Virus record (IMG/VR): IMGVR_UViG_3300042330_000127
Coordinates: 1 to 21,796 of that record
Reading direction: 5' to 3' (one strand)
Length of the DNA: 21,796 bases
Source of the DNA: a virus
The stretch's first letter is position 1. Every line of letters begins with the position of its first letter. The notes beneath the pieces were generated by a model. The model was given only the letters and a program-made list of their open reading frames with translations. It had not been told where the DNA came from and made no database searches. The translations under genes and the position numbers were made by a program. This document shows positions 5,550-13,586 of the stretch, piece after piece.

Positions 5550-7885
5550 TTTCGGTTGTTCACAAAATTAGTGAACTCATCGTAAACAAGTTTCGGCTGT
5601 GGCATCTTAGCTATGCTATCGCTAAACATCTTCGCCATCGTACTAGCGTTGTTAACCTCGTTACTCATTGCCCTATCGCTATAACCCCCATCAGTTGTCG
5701 GGATGTAACCTGTGGCAAATTTCCTATTGCCTAATTGGAAGTTCGGTCTGTTACCTACTGCCATCTCCATCTGCGCTAATACTGGCGCAAATCGCTCCGT
5801 TGCCTTTGCTGTTATTACACTTTCGCCTCGTGATAACTTTGCATCTATGCTGTCGCTTGTTGCTGTTCCTGCACCGTCTAAACCAATAACGCCTGTGGCA
5901 AATCTTGGCGGTTGTTTACTTGCTATCATTCCAATTTGAACTGCTGAAAATGCTGCTGCTAATGCTGCAAATAACGGACCTGTAACCGTACCAACTAAAG
6001 GGATTGAAGCACCCGAAGTATAAGCCGCTAAAGTGGCGTTTATACCTTGCATTACTGCCGTTGCTAATTGTATAGCTTTGTTTTCTTCAAATTGTTTACG
6101 CTTCAACTCCGCACTTTGTTTAGCATATTCTTCCTCGCTTAATGCACCACTTTTTAAAGCCGCATCAAGTTCTTCTTGTTTACGTGCCGTTACCTCGCTA
6201 AGTATATCAGATATTGAACCGATAGTATTCAACGCTCCCCCTACAATACCTTGTATAGCCTGTATTTGCTCGGTTTGTATTTCTTCTGCTGTCTTTGCAG
6301 TTGACTTAGTTAATTCAGTTCCTTTTTCAGCGTACTTTTCTTTTATCGCTAATAACTCCTTTTGCTTTATTTCTTCAATTTTTACCTCGCTTAATCCTAA
6401 TGCTCTTAGGTCTTCAATACGCTTTTCAAAAGCCAACTCAAATAAAGCCTCCTCCTGCTCTTGACCACTTAGCAAAGTTTTTATTCTTAACTCTTCTAAA
6501 AAGGCATTACGGTCTGCAATTTTATTTAATCGGTTGACTTCATCTTGTTCTGCTTTCTCTTTATCAGAAATAGCTTTAGCGTCTGAAATAGCTTTTTTAG
6601 CCGCTGCGTCTGCTGCGTCTCTACCACGTTTTTCTTTTTCCTTTGCACTTTTATCTGCCGCCTTTTGCGCTTCGGCTTCGGCTTTTTCAATTATCTTATT
6701 ACGAGCATTAATCATTTTCTCGGAGAACTTATTTAATTCACCCTCTAATGATTGACGTTCTAATAAAGCTGTTTGGTATAATTTTAATTCTTCATCGGTT
6801 AATCCTTTTGTATCTTCAAGTCTTTTACGCAACGCTAATGACCTTTGAGTGTCCTCCTCCGCTAATATTTTTAATTCGGCATCAGATATTTCTAACTTTG
6901 CTTTTAGTGCTTTGGCTTGATTGTCTATTGAGATAACATTTCGCACGTTTGCTTTCCCAAAAATATCACGCTCCAATGCCTCCGCTTTCTCAATTAATTT
7001 AAGCCTATCTTCCTCGCTTTTAGTTCTATCTTTTGATGCAATTATTAAGGCATCAACTTGTGCACGACCTTTGGCTTGTGATATATTAAATGCGCCTTGT
7101 GTGTCCTCTAAATCACGAAGGACGTTTAATAAATTCATTGACGAGTTAACTATATCGTCAATACTTCCACCAGTTACTATTGCTCTAAATGCTGCGCCCA
7201 AAGCTGTTGTGCTATCCTCAACCGCATCAGCTACTGGTTTAAAATTTTCAAATACGGTTATAAGGGATTGAATACCCATTATAATCAACGGCAAACCTGT
7301 TGTAGCTAGTGCCGCACCAAAACCTTTAACGCCACCCCCTGCGGCTGTGAAACCTGCTTTAGCAGCCTCTAATCCTTTAGAAACCTCGCCAATGTTTACG
7401 CCAAATAAGTTTATTTGCTTCCCTGCTTCACTAAACCCTTGACCGTAGTTACCTACGTTACGAGTAGTGTTACCTAATGCCGCCTCTTGTTCCTTTATTA
7501 CCGTATTTAATTGTTTAGCGGTTGCGATTTGCTCTTTAGTTGGCTTCGCTGTTTGTATTAATTGATTGTATAAAGCGTTATAGGCTTTACGGTTTTCTGC
7601 TATGCTGTTTTCTTGTGCCTTCCCTGCTTTGATGTTATCTTCAGTGGCTTGGGTCATTATCTTTGTTGCACTAGTTTGTTGCACCAAAACATTGTTTAAC
7701 GCCCGTTGCTCTTTCTCTAATGCCTTTACTTCCGCATTTTGTGCAATGTATTCATTGGTCTGTTGCTTCCCTGCATCAGTCAACTCCTTTAGCTTTGTTT
7801 TAGACTGGGTCAACAAATCGTTAACGTCCTGCAATGCCGAAACGGTTGGAGTGGTGTCAATCTTAAATATTAGTGTATCTGCCAT
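5522..7885 (-). CDS. Tail tape-measure protein
   Basis: A 787-residue protein, much the longest structural gene product here. The N-terminal 140 residues and the region from about 290 to 560 are long, charged, Ala/Lys/Glu-rich coiled coils. Hydrophobic segments lie at about 188-212 and 608-656. The C-terminal part has the glycine-rich FATGVIGLDGAGTATSDSIDAKLSRGESVI segment (about 662-691), which in my experience is common near the end of tape-measure proteins. Such proteins set tail length and help DNA enter the cell; by the usual rule of about 0.15 nm per residue the tail would be near 120 nm. The gene follows the large tail-tip protein gene with one base between stop and start codons, and its last 28 bases overlap the convergent plus-strand gene. 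Confidence 0.88.
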   Translation of the reverse strand: MADTLIFKIDTTPTVSALQDVNDLLTQSKTKLKELTDAGKQQTNEYIAQNAEVKALEKEQRALNNVLVQQTSATKIMTQATEDNIKAGKAQENSIAENRKAYNALYNQLIQTAKPTKEQIATAKQLNTVIKEQEAALGNTTRNVGNYGQGFSEAGKQINLFGVNIGEVSKGLEAAKAGFTAAGGGVKGFGAALATTGLPLIIMGIQSLITVFENFKPVADAVEDSTTALGAAFRAIVTGGSIDDIVNSSMNLLNVLRDLEDTQGAFNISQAKGRAQVDALIIASKDRTKSEEDRLKLIEKAEALERDIFGKANVRNVISIDNQAKALKAKLEISDAELKILAEEDTQRSLALRKRLEDTKGLTDEELKLYQTALLERQSLEGELNKFSEKMINARNKIIEKAEAEAQKAADKSAKEKEKRGRDAADAAAKKAISDAKAISDKEKAEQDEVNRLNKIADRNAFLEELRIKTLLSGQEQEEALFELAFEKRIEDLRALGLSEVKIEEIKQKELLAIKEKYAEKGTELTKSTAKTAEEIQTEQIQAIQGIVGGALNTIGSISDILSEVTARKQEELDAALKSGALSEEEYAKQSAELKRKQFEENKAIQLATAVMQGINATLAAYTSGASIPLVGTVTGPLFAALAAAFSAVQIGMIASKQPPRFATGVIGLDGAGTATSDSIDAKLSRGESVITAKATERFAPVLAQMEMAVGNRPNFQLGNRKFATGYIPTTDGGYSDRAMSNEVNNASTMAKMFSDSIAKMPQPKLVYDEFTNFVNNRNQSVNLSEL
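5540..5557 (+). terminator. Small hairpin at the convergent gene ends (weak terminator candidate)
   Basis: AACCGA (5540-5545) and TCGGTT (5552-5557) form a 6-bp stem with a 6-base loop over the stop codon of the plus-strand cassette and inside the last codons of the tape-measure gene. There is no real U-run on either side (GTTGTTC on plus, AATTTAT on minus), so termination would be weak. It is noted because it lies where a convergent terminator would be expected. Confidence 0.3.
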
Positions 7886-7886
7886 C

Positions 7887-9812
7887 TTAATAAAGTTTTA
7901 CAAGTTCAACCAATGTACTCACGTTCCTGTTCGGGTTATAACCGCTTATCTTGCTCACATAAAAATAACTATTGAAGTATTCTATATAAATAGGAATAGT
8001 CAAGTCAAGTTGATTAATGTCTGAGGCGTTTAACCGTAGTAAGCAAGTGACTATCTTAGCCTTATCCAAAACATCAATAAAAGACTGGTAAAAAGTCGGG
8101 ATTAAATTATCATCAAACCCTAAATTGATTTCACCGCTCTTTTGAAAGTGAGTTAAAAGAATGTCCGTTGTCTGTGCGCTGTTACTTGTGCCGTCTGTGT
8201 AGGTAAACGCCACATCATTAAACTTGGCGAATAGAATACGCTGGTCTATTTCATCTTTAAACGTGCCGTCATCATTAAATATTTGCAAGTCTGCAACAAC
8301 TAAACCACCTGTTAATGCTTGTGTACTTGCGCTAAAATCAATCTCAATTAAATCTTGTTCGTCATCTAAATTCTGGTCATCTAAAGTTATTACTCCATTT
8401 GCGAATGTTGCGTTTTGGTTAGGGTCGAACACACTATCATATTGCCACGTGCAAAGATTTCTTTGAGCGTAGCCATCAACCGCAAATGTTATCTGTGGCG
8501 TATCGGTTAGGTCTAACTTATTTGACCAATCTAAAGCGTTTGGAATATTATCATTTAGCTTTTCAAACGGTACTATGTTAACTACTTTGTTTACTTCATC
8601 AACTTGAATAAGTGAGCAAGTCAACTTCAAATAAGTAGCTAGTAATTCGCTTTGTTTTGTATCGGGTAGTAAACTATTGACGGTTGTAAATTGACGGCTT
8701 ATAAAGTTAACTGACGGTAAAGCATTTACTTCAGTTGGAGTAACTACAACCGTATCTGTAATGGTTAATGAAGCATCAGCAACGGTGTAAATTGCAGCCG
8801 TTAAAAATGAAATGGTAATTGAGTTTGCATCATCTGTTAATGCTGACGGTGTAAGTGTTGCCGTTCCCGAATAAGTAAAAGTGTTTACGCCTACTACCAC
8901 ATCAGCCGCTAATCTTGTATCTGATATGCCTATTGAATTAACGTCTATCGTAATATTGCCTACGATTGTAACCGTTATATTTATTACAATGTTATAAGTT
9001 ACGGTTATTATATCATTTAGAATAACGCTACCATCCCAAGTTGCTATTGAACTAGGGTCAAAATAAATATCGCTACCACTAATTTTAGTAAGCATCATTA
9101 TTTTGTTAGCCGCTGCAGGAGCTGGTAAAACCAAAGTATCACCAAAAAACTCGCAGTTATATTTATCACCGTTAAAATCTCTCAACCACTCTTTACACAA
9201 CGGCAAAACCATTAACTGATTAGGATAACCGTATTTTAATTTCGTTTCATTGTTTAGCGTGTAATCTTGTGAAGCCGCTATTTGTTCTAAAATAAACTCA
9301 ATCGAAACGCTCGGTGGTTGGTAACGAATATCACCCAAAGCTATCGCAGTAGGTTGCTCAACATTCAAAGCGATTGAACGTGGAACGTCTAAATCCGTTC
9401 TCGTTGCAACGTAGTTAGTCAACGTGTGATAATAGTCATAAGCACTAAAATCAATATCAGTTAACTTGCCGTCCTTTAAAGCCGCAAAGAAATCACTATT
9501 GCCACCGTAAATGTTGACGTTATAACCTTGTGCGCTTTCCTTTAGCGTTGCAAATGAAATCTGTTGGTCAATACCGTTGGAATAGTAACGTGCCTTTAGC
9601 CGCCTGTATGGCTTAGTACCTATGTTATTTACGTCATCGGGATTTTCAAAGATAGCTTTGTTCTTTGCCGTTTTCGGGATGGTAAACTCGGCTGACCTTA
9701 CTCCGCTTCGCTTTTCAATTTCACCAATCTTAGCTATGGCGTATTCGATACTGATATCCGCATCAGTAGGCAAGTCAACTAATTTATCTTCGATGTATAA
9801 CTCACTAGCCAT
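7887..9812 (-). CDS. Large tail-tip or baseplate-hub-like tail protein with beta-rich insertion
   Basis: A 641-residue protein. The N-terminal half (1-235) and the C-terminal third (about 365-641) look like alternating beta strands and short helices, as in distal-tail or hub proteins of Bacteroidota phages. Between them, about residues 236-360, is a segment of almost pure Val/Ile/Thr strand (INITVTIVGNITIDV and similar) with few charges. It resembles an inserted Ig-like or carbohydrate-binding beta sandwich, which often serves receptor contact. There is no signal peptide or enzymatic motif. It is directly upstream of the tape-measure gene, unlike the usual order in which tip proteins follow it. 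The end of the preceding tail gene overlaps its start by 8 bases. The structural tail role is fairly sure; the exact position in the tail is not. Confidence 0.6.
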   Translation of the reverse strand: MASELYIEDKLVDLPTDADISIEYAIAKIGEIEKRSGVRSAEFTIPKTAKNKAIFENPDDVNNIGTKPYRRLKARYYSNGIDQQISFATLKESAQGYNVNIYGGNSDFFAALKDGKLTDIDFSAYDYYHTLTNYVATRTDLDVPRSIALNVEQPTAIALGDIRYQPPSVSIEFILEQIAASQDYTLNNETKLKYGYPNQLMVLPLCKEWLRDFNGDKYNCEFFGDTLVLPAPAAANKIMMLTKISGSDIYFDPSSIATWDGSVILNDIITVTYNIVINITVTIVGNITIDVNSIGISDTRLAADVVVGVNTFTYSGTATLTPSALTDDANSITISFLTAAIYTVADASLTITDTVVVTPTEVNALPSVNFISRQFTTVNSLLPDTKQSELLATYLKLTCSLIQVDEVNKVVNIVPFEKLNDNIPNALDWSNKLDLTDTPQITFAVDGYAQRNLCTWQYDSVFDPNQNATFANGVITLDDQNLDDEQDLIEIDFSASTQALTGGLVVADLQIFNDDGTFKDEIDQRILFAKFNDVAFTYTDGTSNSAQTTDILLTHFQKSGEINLGFDDNLIPTFYQSFIDVLDKAKIVTCLLRLNASDINQLDLTIPIYIEYFNSYFYVSKISGYNPNRNVSTLVELVKLY

Positions 9813-10515
9813 TTTGCATAGTTATTTCAGTAGCGTAAATAATTCTGACGCTAACATCAAAAAATTTATCGTTTGTGTTTCGCTTGGTGAATGTTCCTGC
9901 TTCAATCAACACTGGTGTAACTTCAAGCGTTCCATCTTGTAAAAAGTTTGCGATGTACGCCTGTGTGGTTTGCTTTAAACTTTCCATGTAGGCTAACGCC
10001 TCTTGTGGTATATCTCCAGTGGTAAGTATCTCGCTATCGGTTACGCCTCTACGCTCACTAACGGCTGTTAGATATTGTGGCGTTTGGTATGTTTCTGCAT
10101 CGGGTATCTCCGTTTCAAAAGTCGTGTTACCGTTAAATGGAAACACCGCCCAACCGCCTTGCCTTGTTAACCAACCTAGTAATTTAGTATTGCAATTAGT
10201 TGGTAAGTCAATTTGATTGTACGCTTCTAAGTTTAACTCCACAATGTACTCTACATCAGTTGCTCCGTAGCTTAATGTGTAACTAAAGGAATAGAACCCA
10301 ATATCTGCCACGTCTAAATTAATATACCAACCCAAACTAAAAGGAAACGAACCGAATGGAATAAACCACGCTGGTTCAGTCACATAGTTCCCTGCAATAC
10401 CTAAACCGTTAAATGTGTATGCCGTCACGCCTTGCATAATAGCCGCATCGAAGTAATCAGTAATCACTCCGCTATCGGTGCTGTCTTTAACGTAGGTCTT
10501 GACTTTCTTAATCAT
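9805..10515 (-). CDS. Probable tail structural protein, 236 aa
   Basis: A 236-residue protein beginning MIKKVKTYVKDSTDSGV. I prefer this start (ATG 10513-10515) because it overlaps the stop codon of the preceding gene as TAATG. A start at 10596 would add 27 residues inside that gene. The protein is rich in aromatic and beta-type residues (WFIPFGSFPFSLGWYINL, about 64-81), without signal peptide or membrane segments, and ends with a strand-rich region (LEVTPVLIEAGTF). No known motif identifies it. Its place in the run of fibre-like and tail-tip genes suggests a tail component. Confidence 0.55.
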   Translation of the reverse strand: MIKKVKTYVKDSTDSGVITDYFDAAIMQGVTAYTFNGLGIAGNYVTEPAWFIPFGSFPFSLGWYINLDVADIGFYSFSYTLSYGATDVEYIVELNLEAYNQIDLPTNCNTKLLGWLTRQGGWAVFPFNGNTTFETEIPDAETYQTPQYLTAVSERRGVTDSEILTTGDIPQEALAYMESLKQTTQAYIANFLQDGTLEVTPVLIEAGTFTKRNTNDKFFDVSVRIIYATEITMQNG

Positions 10516-11153
10516 TAGTAAGGTATTGTCGTATAAATAACGGTTATGTCTAATCTTCCACTCCCTGCTGTCGGGTTTCCGTTTTGAATTGCCCACATTA
10601 AAGCCTTGTTTGCAATAATGCTATTCCCATTCGTTGGCGAACTTGCTGAAACTATTGCACTTTTATTTGCTGTTTGCTCTAAAATAGTGGATATAGAAAT
10701 CAAACGATTATCCTCAATATCTAATGTGTCAAAGTATATTGATTGAGTTGTGTTTGTTGCATAAGCCGCTGTGATGTATGTATATTTTACAACTGCTGAA
10801 ATAGGTATGATTGCCAAACCTGCGCCTGGTGCTGCAATTAATTGAACTGGTGTTGTGTTCCCTGCCAATATCTGTGCGCTTCCAATGGCTACGGTTACGG
10901 ATTGCGTACTCCCTAAACCGCTCGACATACTCGCCCATGCTGAACCGTTGTAATATTCAAACTGACTATTATCAGTGTTGTATATTAGTAAGCCACTCGC
11001 TGGTGTTGCGATTGCGTTACGTTGTGCCGTTGTTAGCTGAATAGCTAAGTCTTGGTAGCTGTCAACCATGTCATCCAAGATAACTTGTTGAGGTGCGCTA
11101 AATGTACTCCCTGAAATGTCGGAAGCTAATTGTGTTTTGCTTTTTACTGCCAT
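10515..11153 (-). CDS. Probable tail fibre-like protein, 212 aa
   Basis: A 212-residue protein with the typical N-terminus of receptor-facing phage proteins in Bacteroidota: MAVKSKTQLASDISGSTFSA, then a short helix and the segment PASGLLIYNTDNSQFEYYNGSAW (about 51-73). A comparable motif recurs in fibre and appendage proteins. The rest is Ser/Thr/Ala/Ile-rich beta sequence with few charges, ending DITVIYTTIPY. It overlaps the previous gene by 10 bases and shares TAATG with the next. The likely role is an appendage or tail-surface protein. A head-decoration role cannot be excluded. Confidence 0.6.
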   Translation of the reverse strand: MAVKSKTQLASDISGSTFSAPQQVILDDMVDSYQDLAIQLTTAQRNAIATPASGLLIYNTDNSQFEYYNGSAWASMSSGLGSTQSVTVAIGSAQILAGNTTPVQLIAAPGAGLAIIPISAVVKYTYITAAYATNTTQSIYFDTLDIEDNRLISISTILEQTANKSAIVSASSPTNGNSIIANKALMWAIQNGNPTAGSGRLDITVIYTTIPY

Positions 11154-11914
11154 TGTATTTGATTTTCGTTTATTGTTCGTTTATCATCTGCGCTTCCATC
11201 AATTAATAGCTTGGTAAAACCGCACTCGCTAATTGAGTTTGCTTTCACATAATATCGGTTCAAATCTTCTACCGTTAACCCACTATTAGCCACATAGTTT
11301 TCACCCTTTAATGAACCGTTAAAAAAGTGGCGAAGATAAATATACTCTTTGCCACCAACCGTTATCGTTCCTGTATATATGTTGTAATTGACTTCGTCTA
11401 AATTGTAATGTATTTTGTATGGCGTAGGGAATGCCGCTTGTGCATAGCCGCTTAGATTAAACCTTAATCGCCCATTTAAATCTGCTTCTGGTCTGAATGT
11501 AGCGATTAACTTGTAAGGTTGAACCGTATTCATATCAACGCCACCGATAATCAATTCACCCACTTGCCATCCGCTATAAACGGTCACGCTAGGTAAGTCC
11601 ACAAACTCACAACCTGCACCAACCGAACTAATAACCGTACTCGGATAGGCTGTTTGTAAAGTAAAGTCGGATTGACTTGTGATTGACTTCACCACATGAA
11701 AACCAGTTAACGCCCCAAAGTTCCGAAAGTAAATACGGCTTCCCACTTCTAGGTCAGCACTAAATGAAGAAGTCAACACCACTTGAATAAGACCGTTATT
11801 AGGGAAATAAAAGAATGGTCGTGTGGGTAAAGAGTACACCCATGTGAACTCTCGATGTGCGCTAACCCACTTGTAAGGACGTTGGAAAAGTAAATAGTCG
11901 TTGGCTCGGCTCAT
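11144..11914 (-). CDS. Probable tail structural protein, 256 aa
   Basis: A 256-residue beta-rich protein with many aromatic residues, beginning MSRANDYLLFQRPYKWVSAHREFTWVY. Motifs such as VGSRIYFRN (57-65) and GFHVVKSITSQSDFTLQTAYP (about 71-91) give the impression of small beta-barrel repeats. No enzymatic signature, signal peptide or membrane helix is present. The gene starts after a 51-base gap, and its ATG (11912-11914) is preceded by TAAATTTG plus 4 bases, so it may begin a sub-transcript for the tail-fibre and tail-tip genes that follow. The tail role is inferred from position between tail-completion candidates and fibre-like genes. I do not recognise the family. Confidence 0.5.
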   Translation of the reverse strand: MSRANDYLLFQRPYKWVSAHREFTWVYSLPTRPFFYFPNNGLIQVVLTSSFSADLEVGSRIYFRNFGALTGFHVVKSITSQSDFTLQTAYPSTVISSVGAGCEFVDLPSVTVYSGWQVGELIIGGVDMNTVQPYKLIATFRPEADLNGRLRFNLSGYAQAAFPTPYKIHYNLDEVNYNIYTGTITVGGKEYIYLRHFFNGSLKGENYVANSGLTVEDLNRYYVKANSISECGFTKLLIDGSADDKRTINENQIQWQ

Positions 11915-11926
11915 GTTGCAAATTTA
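11915..11926 (-). promoter_or_regulatory. TAAATTTG-N4-ATG start element
   Basis: TAAATTTG occupies 11919-11926 on the minus strand, exactly four bases before the ATG at 11912-11914. It matches the Bacteroidota -7 box TAnnTTTG. No TTG lies at 19-21 bases upstream, so the -33 box is missing or diverged. It falls in one of the few real intergenic gaps of the virion operon. Confidence 0.45.
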
Positions 11927-11965
11927 AACAACTCTAAGCCGTTATTATTTTCGTGTCCTATTTAT

Positions 11966-12472
11966 TTATGCCGCCAATAATTCAAAAATCTCGGATTGGA
12001 TTTCTGTCACCAATAATTGAGCAAACTCGGCTTCGATGCTTCGCTGTAATTCTTCATTAAATATTCCGCTCACTAAATCGCTCCCACCTGCTTGATATAT
12101 GGTCGAACCCTCTTGATGTATTCGCCTTGCAATTAAGAAGGCTAAACTATCTTTACTTATTCCATCGGGTATAATTCCTTTGTCATCTATCCATTGCCTT
12201 ATCGCACGTTTAACCGCACCATTGCCTCCGTTCTTTGTCGGTCCTCTACCGTTTTGTAGATACTGAATATAATCATTGCCGTAAATGCTTAGCACCGTTC
12301 CGTTGGTTACTTCAAACCGTATTGACTTGGCTAGTTTGCCACTTGCGTTTACAACACTCTCAAACGTGCCATTTGCGCCCCTGCGCTGTATTAGCTTTGT
12401 TTGGATGTCATTCACCAACTGCTCGGTTAATTTGACCCCTAATTCGTTTAATCTCGCCTCTAAGTTAATCAT
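11966..12472 (-). CDS. Head-tail/neck protein, HK97 gp10-like (tentative)
   Basis: A 168-residue protein with a helical N-terminus (MINLEARLNELGVKLTEQLVNDIQTKLIQRRG), a LAKSIRFEV strand (47-55), and YLQNGRGPTKNGG (70-82), a glycine-rich turn also seen in head-tail joining and minor tail proteins of the HK97 gp10 type. Helical segments then run to the C-terminus (VTEIQSEIFELL). It overlaps the preceding gene by 4 bases, and the two are probably neck or tail-completion partners. The assignment to gp10-like proteins is by motif resemblance and neighbourhood and is not certain. Confidence 0.5.
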   Translation of the reverse strand: MINLEARLNELGVKLTEQLVNDIQTKLIQRRGANGTFESVVNASGKLAKSIRFEVTNGTVLSIYGNDYIQYLQNGRGPTKNGGNGAVKRAIRQWIDDKGIIPDGISKDSLAFLIARRIHQEGSTIYQAGGSDLVSGIFNEELQRSIEAEFAQLLVTEIQSEIFELLAA

Positions 12473-12891
12473 GGCTCACAAACTTTGCTGGATTTGATTT
12501 GAAGTTGAAATCTCACGAACATTCCGTTTGTCACTCCGCTAAACTGCTTATAAAACGGTTCTGCTTCATAGTTGCTCACTATCTTACCGCTACCTTGTAA
12601 AGCTAGGTGAAACCGTCTTTGCATGGTGTCGGCTTCGTCTGTGCTGTTTAACAAGTCATCTGCCCCATCGTGAGGCGAACCGTCAAACAAAAATGCCATT
12701 AATATATTTGGGTTCACGTCTACGCCCATATTGGTCGGGTTTTGCACACGAAACGGATAAAGGTGTATTTGTGGCATCGGGTTGTCCTTGATGGCTAAAT
12801 TCGCATCGCTAACACGCCCATGATAGAACGTGCCGTTCGGGTTAATGGTTTGGCAAATGCCTTTGATGAAGTTTACGGTGTCTAAGTACAT
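12469..12891 (-). CDS. Tail terminator or completion protein candidate, 140 aa
   Basis: A 140-residue soluble protein that starts MYLDTVNFIKGICQTINPNGTFYHGRVSD. An acidic segment (about 69-89, FDGSPHDGADDLL and following) precedes a MQRRFHLALQG helix and a final beta strand (MFVRFQLQIKS). Size, fold impression and position just before the gp10-like gene fit a tail terminator or connector protein, which is inference. The 12-base gap before its ATG holds TATTTTTG four bases upstream, directly after the TAG of the preceding reading frame. The start at 12889-12891 is favoured by this. Confidence 0.5.
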   Translation of the reverse strand: MYLDTVNFIKGICQTINPNGTFYHGRVSDANLAIKDNPMPQIHLYPFRVQNPTNMGVDVNPNILMAFLFDGSPHDGADDLLNSTDEADTMQRRFHLALQGSGKIVSNYEAEPFYKQFSGVTNGMFVRFQLQIKSSKVCEP

Positions 12892-12903
12892 AAAGCAAAA
12901 ATA
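12892..12903 (-). promoter_or_regulatory. TATTTTTG-N4-ATG start element in a 12-base gap
   Basis: TATTTTTG (12896-12903, minus strand) fills the whole gap between the TAG stop codon of the chaperone extension (12904-12906) and the 4-base spacer to the ATG at 12889-12891. It matches TAnnTTTG but has no clear TTG at 19-21 bases upstream. The gap contains nothing but the element and spacer, which suggests it is under selection. Confidence 0.45.
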
Positions 12904-13194
12904 CTATTTTCTCATCATTTTCTGCTGTTGCTGTTGTGCGGCTTGTAAATCTTTTTGATACATGGACTTTTCAAAGTCGTGAAGGAGAATATCGTAAATC
13001 AAAGTCGCCTGCATATTTGTGACTTCCTCAATAGTTTTGCCCCATCTGTCCATCATGGCAAAGATAGTGGCTTTCGCTCCGAACTTTTTGAACCTGTCCA
13101 CGTTTGCTATTGCCTCCGCTTGGCTTGGTTTGTAGTCGTTCAATCTTTTATAACGCTCAAAGAACTTTTTGAGTGCAGAAAAAAAAAAGCGCAA
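12904..13194 (-). CDS. Tail-assembly-chaperone-like frameshift extension (reached by -1 shift)
   Basis: An open frame of 96 codons with no ATG at its beginning; the only nearby initiation codon is TTG at 13192-13194. It overlaps the upstream gene by 55 bases, and the two frames join cleanly through a -1 shift on a run of ten T (13179-13188), giving a fusion of about 227 residues that continues FFFSALKKFFERYKRLND. The extension is basic and helical and ends with a Gln-rich tail (AAQQQQQKMMRK). Many long-tailed phages make such a fusion (lambda G and GT) to help load the tail-tube protein on the tape measure. The shift is inferred. A homopolymer sequencing error or two separately started proteins are alternatives. 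Confidence 0.6.
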   Translation of the reverse strand: MRFFFSALKKFFERYKRLNDYKPSQAEAIANVDRFKKFGAKATIFAMMDRWGKTIEEVTNMQATLIYDILLHDFEKSMYQKDLQAAQQQQQKMMRK

Positions 13195-13586
13195 ATAGGG
13201 TTCGCCTCATCAGTAGGCACTTCGCTAAAATCAATGTCGGTGTAGATTTTCGCAATGCCAATCAAAGCGTCCTTCGGTTTGTCATGTTGAAGGAGTAAAG
13301 ACTTCGCCATCTCTAGTTTGCCGTAGCTTTCACGCCCAATGTCAATTTGTTTATCTTTTTCTAAGTAAGCGTTTGGAGGCTCGTGCATAAACTGCAATGC
13401 CGTAAACAACGCCCCTAGTGCTTCGCTGTTTAGCTTGTTTAATGTTGTGGTCGGTACACCTAGCAAACAACTAGCTTGGTCAAGTGCTGTTTCATGGTTT
13501 AGAAACTCGATGTACTTCTTAAAAGGCACATCGCCCCAATTAGTCGGGATGTTAATTAGTTCCTCGTTTATTTTTCCTTGTATCAT
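13140..13586 (-). CDS. Tail-assembly-chaperone-like protein (upstream frame)
   Basis: A 148-residue protein beginning MIQGKINEELINIPTNWGDVPFKKYIEFL. It is mostly helical and acidic, with a possible globular domain in residues 14-125. Its last 12 residues (LHSKSSLSVIKD) are encoded after a T10 run and look unrelated to the rest, as expected for the unshifted product of a programmed frameshift. Its TerL-proximal position is odd for a tail assembly chaperone, which normally sits between the tail-tube and tape-measure genes. The protein may therefore be another phage assembly factor. Its ATG (13584-13586) overlaps the terminase stop region by 4 bases. Confidence 0.55.
   Translation of the reverse strand: MIQGKINEELINIPTNWGDVPFKKYIEFLNHETALDQASCLLGVPTTTLNKLNSEALGALFTALQFMHEPPNAYLEKDKQIDIGRESYGKLEMAKSLLLQHDKPKDALIGIAKIYTDIDFSEVPTDEANPICAFFFLHSKSSLSVIKD

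Noticed and set aside
5668-5939. Two overlapping plus-strand frames in different phases (73 and 75 codons)
   Set aside because: Mutually overlapping and antisense to conserved tape-measure C-terminal motifs.
5668-7271. Several plus-strand open frames of 60-143 codons opposite the tape-measure gene
   Set aside because: They mirror the repetitive Ala/Lys/Glu coding of the tape measure, are Ser/Cys-rich low-complexity translations, and lack promoters or start signals.
7602-8024. A 140-codon plus-strand frame across the tape-measure/tail-tip junction
   Set aside because: It spans two well-supported minus-strand genes and has an unnatural Cys/Phe/Val composition; antisense shadow.
10516-10596. 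Upstream start adding 27 residues to the 236-residue tail protein
   Set aside because: It would overlap the previous gene by 82 bases, whereas the internal ATG forms a TAATG junction typical of this operon.
13192-13194. TTG as an independent start for the second chaperone frame
   Set aside because: It lies directly before the slippery T-run, and the frame overlaps the upstream gene; a frameshift fusion explains the layout better.
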